Positions 42,817-49,930 of a stretch of 64,000 nt of DNA are shown one piece after another. The notes below the pieces were generated by a model. That model searched no databases, had not been told where the DNA came from, and saw only the letters and a program-made list of their open reading frames with translations. Within the stretch, counting starts at the first letter, position 1. Every line of letters starts with the position of its first letter. The DNA is from Pseudaeromonas sp041441555 (GTDB lineage: Bacteria; Pseudomonadota; Gammaproteobacteria; Enterobacterales; Aeromonadaceae): positions 1 through 64,000 of the forward strand of contig JASDSW010000082.1 in NCBI GenBank assembly GCA_041441555.1, given 5' to 3'. A program made the translations under genes and the position numbers.

Positions 42817-43233
42817 ATGGCAACCATCATCGAGTGGAGCAATCAGCTGGTCATCAATCACCAGATCATCGATGAACAGCATCAGGAGATGATCGCGATG
42901 ATCAATCGCCTGCATGACTGCATCGTCGAGCCGGGACAAAGAGCGAAATTCGCCGACCAACTGGAACAGCTGTGCAACTACACCATGGATCACTTCGCCA
43001 CCGAAGAGGCACTGATGCAGCAGTTAAACTACCCGCATCTGGCTCGACACCATGAACAGCACATACAACTCAGTCGGCAGGCATTTGAATTGAACCAGCG
43101 TTTCGGCGGTGGCGAACAGCCGCTCACGACCGAGATCACCGAGTCGCTGCGCGAATGGCTGTTGAATCACATTCAGGGGGAGGATCGGGAACTGGGGCTG
43201 TTTTTATTGCAAAAACGGGGAGAGCTCTCGTGA
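42817..43233 (+). CDS. bacteriohemerythrin (second copy)
   Basis: A 138 aa hemerythrin with complete ligands: IDEQHQEM, MDHFATEEALMQQL, HHEQH and HIQGED. GAGGGG lies upstream of the ATG at 42817; the frame is open further upstream through the protease gene. Distinct from the copy at 38391-38798. Confidence 0.9.
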   Translation: MATIIEWSNQLVINHQIIDEQHQEMIAMINRLHDCIVEPGQRAKFADQLEQLCNYTMDHFATEEALMQQLNYPHLARHHEQHIQLSRQAFELNQRFGGGEQPLTTEITESLREWLLNHIQGEDRELGLFLLQKRGELS

Positions 43234-43262
43234 ATCAAAGCCGCCTGCTGGCGGCCGTCAGC

Positions 43263-43295
43263 AAGAAGCCCGTCATCGACGGGCTTCTTGTTTTT
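43263..43295 (+). terminator. intrinsic terminator of the second hemerythrin gene
   Basis: AAGAAGCCCGTC, loop ATC, GACGGGCTTCTT, then GTTTTT. Confidence 0.93.
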
Positions 43296-43311
43296 CCAGA
43301 GGAAACCAAAC

Positions 43312-43890
43312 TCACTTGGTCGTGGGCTGCGCGTTGATTTTCTGCATCTGCTGATGCATGCCATTGCGCAGTTCATCATGGCTCAGCTGACCATCGCCAT
43401 TGCTATCGAGCGTCTTGAAATCCGGGGTATTGGCATTCATCCGCGCTTGATGCTCCTGGCGCAGCGTCAACAGCTGCTGATACTCCTCGGCACTCAGAGT
43501 GCCATTCTGGTCGGCATCGGCCTGGCTGAAGAACGAAGCCTTCTCGGCGCCCGCACACCCCATCCCTCGACCATGCTGCCCGCCGCGATGGGACTTCATC
43601 GCCGCCCGCATCTCCTCTTGGGTCACATAGCCATCGCCATCTTTGTCCAGGGTGGTGAATCCGGGACGAGCCGCCTGGCGTTTGGCCATCTCGGCCTCAT
43701 GCAATTTCTGGAGTTGGGCAAACTCTTCAGCGCTGAGCTTGCCATCCTGATCCGCATCCGCCTGACTGAAGAGCGCGCCAGGGCGAGTGAGCCGCTGAGG
43801 TTGCGCGTTGGCGACATCAGCCGCCTGGCCAGCACTCACCATCAACAGCAGGGCAGAGCCGATCACCGTTTTTTTCATCAAGGTATTCAT
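43312..43890 (-). CDS. exported EF-hand protein (four EF-hands)
   Basis: A 192 aa protein with a signal peptide ending LLLMVSAGQA|AD. Four calcium-binding loops are complete: DADQDGKLSAEE, DKDGDGYVTQEE, DADQNGTLSAEE and DSNGDGQLSHDE. The two halves are similar, so the gene arose by internal duplication. A periplasmic calcium-binding role is inferred. The ATG at 43890 has GGAG upstream; 43878 is an alternative. Confidence 0.85.
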   Translation of the reverse strand: MNTLMKKTVIGSALLLMVSAGQAADVANAQPQRLTRPGALFSQADADQDGKLSAEEFAQLQKLHEAEMAKRQAARPGFTTLDKDGDGYVTQEEMRAAMKSHRGGQHGRGMGCAGAEKASFFSQADADQNGTLSAEEYQQLLTLRQEHQARMNANTPDFKTLDSNGDGQLSHDELRNGMHQQMQKINAQPTTK

Positions 43891-43991
43891 GTCATACAAC
43901 TCCATCAGTGGGTACAGGTGAAGCATAAGCAAACCTTATGGCTGAACTTTGTCGGCACCGAGGAGTATTGTGACAAATCGTGGCAGAGAGC

Positions 43992-44501
43992 CTAAGGGCG
44001 GATCTCGATGGGGGTGCCAGGCTCAACCAACTCCCACAGTTCTTCCATATCGTGATTCAGCAGAGCGATACAACCGTTGGTCCAATTCGAATTCTGCACC
44101 GCCCGTTGATCATCCGACGCATAGTTGGGCTGTCCGTGGATCATCACCATGTTGCCCGGCTCAACCCCGAGAGTTTTGGCCCGATTCAGATCGTTCAGGT
44201 TCGGATAGGAGATGTGAAATGCCTTGTAATAACCCGACTGCTCCTTCTTGTAGTCGAGCAGATAGCGTCCCTCTGGAGTCCGTTTATCCCCTTGGCGCAC
44301 CTTGGGCCCCTTGGGATTGGCCCCCAGCGCAATCCAATAACGACGGATCGGTTTACCATCCTTCATCAGGGTCAAGCTGTACTGAGATTTTTTGACTACC
44401 ACCAGGTCGGCTTTCATCTCAGCCTTCACCTGCGACGCCTGAACCTGCCCGGCTGCGAACCACAATCCCAACAACACAGGGACATAACACAACGCTTTCA
44501 T
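43992..44501 (-). CDS. L,D-transpeptidase (YkuD) family protein
   Basis: A 169 aa exported protein. After a signal peptide (ending GQVQA|SQ) comes a YkuD domain of the YafK type. The catalytic motif is HG (MIHGQPNY) and later SNWTNGCIALLNHDMEELW, with Cys at about residue 144. Such enzymes cross-link peptidoglycan, attach lipoproteins, or, in the YafK/DpaA group, hydrolyse the Lpp link; which applies cannot be told. Confidence 0.88.
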   Translation of the reverse strand: MKALCYVPVLLGLWFAAGQVQASQVKAEMKADLVVVKKSQYSLTLMKDGKPIRRYWIALGANPKGPKVRQGDKRTPEGRYLLDYKKEQSGYYKAFHISYPNLNDLNRAKTLGVEPGNMVMIHGQPNYASDDQRAVQNSNWTNGCIALLNHDMEELWELVEPGTPIEIRP

Positions 44502-44626
44502 TCGTTCCCTCGGATCCTTCATCTATTCCTGAACGCAACCCGACACCGAGCCTAAGCCCGTCATCGTCATGACGGCAGTCATCTTATGGATTTCTGCGCG
44601 TCATACAACCAATGCAAGCGCATTAT

Positions 44627-45889
44627 TCAGCGATTTTCTCCATCCGAACGCACAGATCCGGGCTCATGTTGCCGAGCGAGTCGATAGGCCTCCTGAGCAT
44701 GCAGGAACAACAGACCCACTTGTTCCGGATCCAGCTTGCCGCGCGCCACCATCTGGGTCATGACCTCCAGGGCTTCGGACAAGGGCATCGGCTGGCGGTA
44801 GGGGCGATTTTGCACCAGCGCCTGGAACACATCCGCCACCGCGATGAGACGGGCCGAACGGGGCAGCTCATTGGCGGTCAAGCCTCGGGGATAGCCCAAA
44901 CCATCCAGGGTTTCGTGATGCATGGAGGCCAGACGGGCGATCGATTCAAAGCCGCGGATCCGCTGCAACAGTTGCCAGGTGTCGAAACAGTGACGATGCA
45001 TGAGGAGCCGTTCCCGCTCATCAAATGGCCCCGGTTTCTCCAGCACCGCATCATCCACCCGCAGCTTGCCCAGGTCATGCAACAAGGCCGCCAGGGTCAC
45101 CGATTCCCGCTCGCCGGTATCCAACTGCTGCACGTCGGCCAACAAGGAGGCGACTGCCTTGACCCCCAGCGAGTGGCGATAGGTGAATTCGCTCTTGCTG
45201 TCGACGATGTTGGCAAACATGAACGCCAGCTCCAGCAACGCCTCATACTCCACCGCCACCATGGCACCACCGTGAGCCCAGCTCATCAGATAATCATCCA
45301 GCACCTCGGCATCCTGCTGCATCCAGAAGGCATCGTTATCGGAGGCAAGGTAGAACAGCTGACACAGAGCCGGATCAAACTCGCTGCCGGCATGGCGGCT
45401 GATCGCCTCGCCCCAATACGATCTGGGGAGCATAGCCGCCTCCGGCGACGACTGCTGGGCCCGCAGGGCATCGACGCGATCCACCAGATAGATGAGATTG
45501 CTTTGCCGACACAGATCATCCGGTAACGCCAATGCCTGTAGCTCAGACCAATGGGTGTGATGGTAGCGGACCGGCTCGGCATACTCGGCCAGCAGCCGCG
45601 TGGCGCCTAATAGTTCGGCCCCGCGCAGGGCATGCTCATGGCTATGGTCCCAGTCCCACTCCTCAACCAGATGCTGATGCACATGACTGCTCGAGACACC
45701 GCAGTCATGCAGCAAGCCCAGGATCAGCAGGCGGTTGATCTCCTCCGGCGACCAACCGGCTCGACGAGCACACTCCGCCGCCATGAAGGCCACCCGTTTA
45801 CCATGGCGAATATCATCCACCCCCACGAAGTCCAGGGCAGAGCTCAACACCAAGATCACTTCACGCAGACATAATCGGTAACCACTCAT
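44627..45889 (-). CDS. tandem HD / HD-GYP domain protein, predicted c-di-GMP phosphodiesterase
   Basis: A 420 aa soluble protein. The N-terminal HD-like domain has LLHDCGVSS near residue 61. The C-terminal HD-GYP domain has LLHDLGKLRVDDAVLEKPG near 268, HHETLDGLGYPRG near 320 with the GYP triplet intact, and ADVFQALVQNRPYR. HD-GYP enzymes hydrolyse c-di-GMP to GMP or pGpG. No membrane segment or receiver is present. It is the third predicted c-di-GMP phosphodiesterase in the window. Confidence 0.9.
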   Translation of the reverse strand: MSGYRLCLREVILVLSSALDFVGVDDIRHGKRVAFMAAECARRAGWSPEEINRLLILGLLHDCGVSSSHVHQHLVEEWDWDHSHEHALRGAELLGATRLLAEYAEPVRYHHTHWSELQALALPDDLCRQSNLIYLVDRVDALRAQQSSPEAAMLPRSYWGEAISRHAGSEFDPALCQLFYLASDNDAFWMQQDAEVLDDYLMSWAHGGAMVAVEYEALLELAFMFANIVDSKSEFTYRHSLGVKAVASLLADVQQLDTGERESVTLAALLHDLGKLRVDDAVLEKPGPFDERERLLMHRHCFDTWQLLQRIRGFESIARLASMHHETLDGLGYPRGLTANELPRSARLIAVADVFQALVQNRPYRQPMPLSEALEVMTQMVARGKLDPEQVGLLFLHAQEAYRLARQHEPGSVRSDGENR

Positions 45890-46167
45890 GACAGCTCCAT
45901 TGAGCCTTAAATCGGCTTGGCCGCCCCGTCTCCGGGATGCAGACGACTACATTTTGCCATTTCAGTATAGTCCGCCCGCACCGTGGCCCCCGTGATGATC
46001 TGGCCCTCAAAATCCCCCCAGGAATCAAGCCCCGCTCAGCAGGCCACTGCCAGTCGCCTCGCTCACCGCCGCACAAAAAGGTGAGCGCCGCGCAGCATCG
46101 ACCGACGCGGGATAGCTATGCTAAACACAAGGAACGCGTTCGATAATCTCGACGCGAGGAGGGCATC

Positions 46168-46683
46168 ATGTATAAACAGGGTCTGCTGTTATTGCTGCTG
46201 CTTGCAGTCCCAATGCGGGCCAACAGCGAGCTGACCGATATCGCGGTTGGCATTGGTGCTGGTCATGACGATGTCACCAGCACTCGCGCCGCCCTGGTGC
46301 AGAGCCTGGAGCCATTCTGGTTTGGTCATCTGTTTCCCCGCTTAACGGTGCAAGTGGAATACGGCATCAATCGCTGGCAAGCCGACGCCAGCACACACTA
46401 TGCCTACTCGCTACTACCGGTCCTTCGCTGGAACTGGCATCCCAGCGGTGACTGGCAATGGTTCAGTGAATTAGCCATCGGCGGCAGCTATCTAGAAGAG
46501 AAAGAGATTGCCGAGCGGCAACTGGGGAGCCACCTGCAGTTTGAAACTCGGGCGGGGCTCGGCGTGACCCGCGAGCGTTGGAGCTGGGTCTTGCGCGGCT
46601 ACCACTATGGGAACGGGGGACTGAGTTCACCCAATGCGGGACTGAACCTACTCAATCTGGAGATAGCCTGGCGCCTGCCATGA
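46168..46683 (+). CDS. PagL-like outer-membrane barrel protein lacking the catalytic serine
   Basis: A 171 aa exported protein (signal peptide ends VPMRANS). The barrel resembles lipid A 3-O-deacylase PagL. The C-terminal motif of the family, H-x-S-N...PN-x-G, appears as YHYGNGGLSSPNAGLNL. The His is kept, but the Ser two residues on, part of the His-Ser-Glu triad in Pseudomonas PagL, is Gly (codon GGG). Activity is therefore doubtful; a structural or altered-mechanism protein is possible. Strong Shine-Dalgarno GAGGAGGG. Confidence 0.7.
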   Translation: MYKQGLLLLLLLAVPMRANSELTDIAVGIGAGHDDVTSTRAALVQSLEPFWFGHLFPRLTVQVEYGINRWQADASTHYAYSLLPVLRWNWHPSGDWQWFSELAIGGSYLEEKEIAERQLGSHLQFETRAGLGVTRERWSWVLRGYHYGNGGLSSPNAGLNLLNLEIAWRLP

Positions 46684-46749
46684 GCCGGCAGTCAAGGCTC
46701 GCGCTTTATGGCACAATCAGGGCATCCACCACCGATGACAGATTCCGCC

Positions 46750-47103
46750 ATGCCCCCCAAGAGAGTCGAGATCTCAGACGAAACGGTTGCCGAGGCCATG
46801 CGTCTGGCGCGCGCCACCCAGGTTCCGGGACAAAGCAAGGAACAGACCCAGCTGATCGCCCACGGTATCCAAAAAGGAATTGCCGAATACAAGCGGTCAC
46901 AAAAAGCCAGACAGCGCGCCGCCGACCGAGCCAAGAAGCAGCTCCGCCGCCAAAACAGCCGCGTTACCGAATCGCCAATCGATGGGGGGGATACGGCGGA
47001 CGAGCCGCAGATTCCGCCCGGTAGAGCGATGCGCTGGCTGCCTTGGGGGCTGTTGGCGCTCACCTGGTGTGGCATCGGCATCGTCTGGTGGCTCAGGCAT
47101 TAA
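46750..47103 (+). CDS. DUF2956 family protein
   Basis: A 117 aa protein with the DUF2956 core VEISDETVAEAMRLARATQVPGQSKEQTQLIAHGI followed by a basic helix (KRSQKARQRAADRAKKQ) and one C-terminal membrane helix (WLPWGLLALTWCGIGIVWWL). The family is found in Vibrio, Shewanella and Aeromonas and has no known function. The start at 46750 matches homologues as I recall them; 46735 is possible. Confidence 0.82.
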   Translation: MPPKRVEISDETVAEAMRLARATQVPGQSKEQTQLIAHGIQKGIAEYKRSQKARQRAADRAKKQLRRQNSRVTESPIDGGDTADEPQIPPGRAMRWLPWGLLALTWCGIGIVWWLRH

Positions 47104-47237
47104 ACCCGTTCACCTGTCATAAACAGCAGGCGGACACCCTAGGTGATCTCACCTAAACCTGGAGAGGCAGTCCATTCCGATGCCCAACCGTGTCAGAAAT
47201 CTGCTAAGCCATAAATCGCTTTTTGCCTGCACCAGGC

Positions 47238-47275
47238 AAATGCCCCAGCTGACTACGCGGCCGGGGCATTTCTTT
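47238..47275 (+). terminator. intrinsic terminator after the DUF2956 gene
   Basis: AAATGCCCC pairs with GGGGCATTT, then CTTT. A second small inverted repeat (TTTGCCT/AGGCAAA) overlaps its left side. Confidence 0.7.
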
Positions 47276-47303
47276 ATCTAGCGATCTAGCGCCAAATGCG
47301 CAC

Positions 47304-47909
47304 TCAAAGGCTCTGCAAGAAATTCTTTATCTCGCCCCGCGCCTGCGCCAGCCCCTGCTCCCGCGCCTGCTCGCCCATTCCCAGCCCTTGGGCATAGGCA
47401 ATATGGATATTGTGCAGACCGATGAAGTTCAGCAGGGTCTGCACATGTTGCAGCGCCAGATCGGTCGCCGTGTCGCGGTGCAGACCACCGGTGGCCAGCA
47501 CCAGCAGAACTGGTTTATCGGTGAGCAGGCCTACCGGCCCTTGTTCGGTGTATTTGAAGCTGATGCCCGCCCGGCAGATGTAGTCAAACCAGCTCTTGAG
47601 CTGAGTGGGGATCCCGAAGTTGTACATGGGCACCCCAATGACCACCCGATCGGCCTGCTCAATCTCGGCGATCAACTGTGCAGAGAGTGCTACTGCGGCC
47701 TGCTGCCGCTCATTGAGCCCTTCGGACTGCGAAAAGGCACCAAGAATTTCACCGTCCAACGGTGCCAGTGGTGCAGCGCCCAAATCACGCATCACCACCT
47801 CTTGGCTCGGGTCCTGCGCGGCAGACTGAGCCAATAATTCATCGATCAACAAACCGGAGCTGGAGTAGTCACCTAGGATGCTGGATTTGATTGCTAATAC
47901 TTGAGCCAT
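47304..47909 (-). CDS. azoR: FMN-dependent NADH-azoreductase
   Basis: Flavodoxin-fold oxidoreductase, 201 aa, that reduces azo and quinone compounds. The N-terminal VLAIKSSILGDYSSS binds FMN phosphate, PMYNFGIPTQLKSWFDYICRAG and LVLATGGLH are family motifs. The start at 47909 (MAQVLAIKSS) matches AzoR length; an upstream start at 47987 would add 26 unrelated residues. Confidence 0.93.
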   Translation of the reverse strand: MAQVLAIKSSILGDYSSSGLLIDELLAQSAAQDPSQEVVMRDLGAAPLAPLDGEILGAFSQSEGLNERQQAAVALSAQLIAEIEQADRVVIGVPMYNFGIPTQLKSWFDYICRAGISFKYTEQGPVGLLTDKPVLLVLATGGLHRDTATDLALQHVQTLLNFIGLHNIHIAYAQGLGMGEQAREQGLAQARGEIKNFLQSL

Positions 47910-48028
47910 GTTCACCTCGACAGGACCGTGAGTGGGAAATACCGTTGTCCAAACTCTATGCGCAGGCAAATCGGATATAAAGCGCAAATTACCGCACCTT
48001 TCGTTCTAAAAAATAGAACGATTGAGAC

Positions 48029-49126
48029 TCAGTGGTCGGCGAAGGTACGGCAATCCACCCAACGCACCGGGCTGGTCTGCAGTGAACGGAACAGCCCCGG
48101 AAGGGCATTGGCGGCCTTGGGCTGGGTATCGTGCAGCAAGATGATCCCCTTGCGCCACAACAGCATCAGAGTTGTCAGGCGATCAGCCAATTGCTGACTG
48201 GAGAGCGATGGATTGAGATCCTGACCATCAATATTCCACAACACGATCCGCTCAAACACCTGGCCGTTCATCTCGGCCGTGCGCTGTCCCCCGGGCGGCC
48301 GAAACCAGGAGAGGCGGGTCACCTCGGGAATGGCATTCAACAGGTGGCGCGCCTCGCGCAGCGAATCACGCCAATTCGCCAACTCCGGATAAGGCTCATG
48401 CCGCATGCCATGGGAGGCAACACAGTTCTCCCCATACTCGCGGGCCAGTGTCTCTGCGGAAACCGACAGGCGTTGCGCTAGGGCATCGCCCAGCAAAAAG
48501 AAGACCGCATTCTGTCCAGACTGCGCCAGGATATGGGTGGTACGCCAGGTGGCCCCCCCCGGCATCGTCGGACCATCATCGAAACTCAGCAAAAACTCGC
48601 CATCCATCAATTCAAATCCGGTCAACTCATCGGCCGACAGGGTCGCAATCTCACTACTCACCACCGAGGAGCGAGCCGCCAGAGTCAGTTGCTCCTGCAG
48701 GTAACGGGCATGAAACAACCGCGACTCAGCGAGCCAGGGGCGTAACCGAGCCGGCACGGCACGCGGCTGCATGACCAGTTGGCGCAACTGGGCCACCGAG
48801 TCGAGATGGTGGCAATTCTGACACTCCCGACTGGCAGCCTGATAGGCAGCCAGCAGACGCATCCAGGTCTGACTTCGATAGCGATCGATCGCCAGCATGT
48901 CGACCTGGTCCAAGCTCAGACGGCTCGGCCACTCGTCGGGGGAGACCAGCTCGCTAGTGAGCAGCTCGCTGGCAAAATTGAGGATCTCCCGCCGCGACGC
49001 CGCATTGAATCCTGGGTGGCTGGCCAGCGAGTCGGGCCACAAGGAACGATCGAGGGTGGCCACCGGCGCCGCCAAAACTTGCGGCGCCAGCAGGCAAAAC
49101 AACCACACCAGCAGCATTCGTCCCAT
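48029..49126 (-). CDS. exported polysaccharide deacetylase
   Basis: A 365 aa protein with a signal peptide (LLAPQVLA|AP), a helical N-terminal domain of about 150 residues containing CQNCHH, and a NodB domain. NodB motifs: LLSFDDGPT (about 178), SHGMRHEPYP with the two metal His, FRPPGG and ILLHD. Likely acts on a cell-envelope or extracellular glycan; the substrate is not evident. The start at 49126 or 49117 cannot be resolved. Confidence 0.85.
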   Translation of the reverse strand: MGRMLLVWLFCLLAPQVLAAPVATLDRSLWPDSLASHPGFNAASRREILNFASELLTSELVSPDEWPSRLSLDQVDMLAIDRYRSQTWMRLLAAYQAASRECQNCHHLDSVAQLRQLVMQPRAVPARLRPWLAESRLFHARYLQEQLTLAARSSVVSSEIATLSADELTGFELMDGEFLLSFDDGPTMPGGATWRTTHILAQSGQNAVFFLLGDALAQRLSVSAETLAREYGENCVASHGMRHEPYPELANWRDSLREARHLLNAIPEVTRLSWFRPPGGQRTAEMNGQVFERIVLWNIDGQDLNPSLSSQQLADRLTTLMLLWRKGIILLHDTQPKAANALPGLFRSLQTSPVRWVDCRTFADH

Positions 49127-49267
49127 CGACCGAGACCCCTTTTTGCCACGCGAACCATGCCCATTCGGGCGCCTACAGGGATAGTACACCATCCACCGCC
49201 GAACTCGTCAGCATGGAGGCTCCGACACCTATACTTAAACTATCGAGAGGGCGAAGCGGGGGAGCAG

Positions 49268-49453
49268 ATGAGCGATAGCTGGCTGATGCCCAAAGGGGCC
49301 GATCTGCTCAGCGCCATCCGCTGGCTGAGCCAGCAGCAGCGCCATGATCGGCACGCCATCGAAGAAGCAGCGCTGCGTTTTGATCTCTCGCCGCTCGATG
49401 AGGAGTTTCTGCTGCAACACTGCTGCGAGCCGTCGCAACCTCGTGAAAAATAG
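49268..49453 (+). CDS. very small protein of unknown function
   Basis: A 61 aa protein (MSDSWLMPKGADLLSAIRWL...) with a good GGGGGAG ahead of the ATG, ending just before the cowN control region. The sequence has an ordered helix-turn pattern and two adjacent Cys (HCCEPS), unlike a random frame. No family recognised. Confidence 0.6.
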   Translation: MSDSWLMPKGADLLSAIRWLSQQQRHDRHAIEEAALRFDLSPLDEEFLLQHCCEPSQPREK

Positions 49454-49460
49454 AAAACCC

Positions 49461-49476
49461 TGTCGTTAAGCCAACA
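49461..49476 (+). promoter_or_regulatory. NifA-type upstream activator site of cowN
   Basis: TGTCGTTAAGCCAACA fits TGT-N10-ACA exactly. It is centred about 95 bases upstream of the start predicted from the sigma-54 promoter below, a usual distance for NifA. Confidence 0.7.
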
Positions 49477-49536
49477 AATCCGCCGCCTTTGTCTCGAACC
49501 CCACCGGCCAATCCCGGCTAGAGTCGAGATGAACGC

Positions 49537-49552
49537 TGGCGCGTATCTTGCT
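49537..49552 (+). promoter_or_regulatory. sigma-54 promoter of cowN
   Basis: TGGCGCGTATCTTGCT differs from TGGCACG-N4-TTGCT by one base and has the required GG-N10-GC spacing. Expected start near 49563, 29 bases ahead of the cowN ATG. Confidence 0.78.
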
Positions 49553-49591
49553 GTCCGCAGTGCAACCCTCTGGCGCAACAAGGAGTTCATC

Positions 49592-49894
49592 ATGGGAAAC
49601 TGCGGCTGCCCTCCATCCACCCCATCCGATCGCTACATCAGTTTTGACAACATCGATTGTGCGGGCAATGCCCGTCGCCTGATGGTCATGATCTATCGAC
49701 ACATCGACCAGCCGGCGCGCAACAATGCGTTCTGGGATTATTTTCGACAAAAGGCCGCCGGTGGCAGCGGGCCGGCCCCGGACGATCTGTTCCTGATCCA
49801 TTGCCATCTCAATCAGATCCGCGAACTCTTTGAAGCCTGGGACGATCAGGAGGCCCTGCGCCTGCTGGATCAGATCGAGGTTGAGTGCTGTTAG
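49592..49894 (+). CDS. cowN: N2-fixation sustaining protein CowN
   Basis: A 100 aa protein matching CowN, which protects molybdenum nitrogenase from carbon monoxide in diazotrophs. Family segments: DRYISFDNIDCAGNARRLM, RHIDQPARNNAFWDYF, PDDLFLIHCHLNQIRELFEAWDD and EALRLLDQIEVECC. An extra N-terminal piece, MGNCGCPPSTPS, with a C-x-C is not typical. AAGGAG precedes the ATG at 49592; the frame is open from 49529 but that ATG lies upstream of the expected transcription start. Its control region has both a NifA-type site and a sigma-54 promoter. No nif gene is in this window. Confidence 0.88.
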   Translation: MGNCGCPPSTPSDRYISFDNIDCAGNARRLMVMIYRHIDQPARNNAFWDYFRQKAAGGSGPAPDDLFLIHCHLNQIRELFEAWDDQEALRLLDQIEVECC

Positions 49895-49930
49895 GGAAAG
49901 GAAGGCCGCGTCGATGCGCGGCCTTTGTGG

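Noticed and set aside
43263..43295. Inverted repeat considered as a mobile-element end
   Set aside because: A compact GC stem with a T-run directly after a stop codon is an ordinary terminator; no transposase or target duplication is nearby.
44612..45526. 304-codon frame antisense to the HD-GYP gene
   Set aside because: Composition and position show it is a shadow of the HD-GYP protein.
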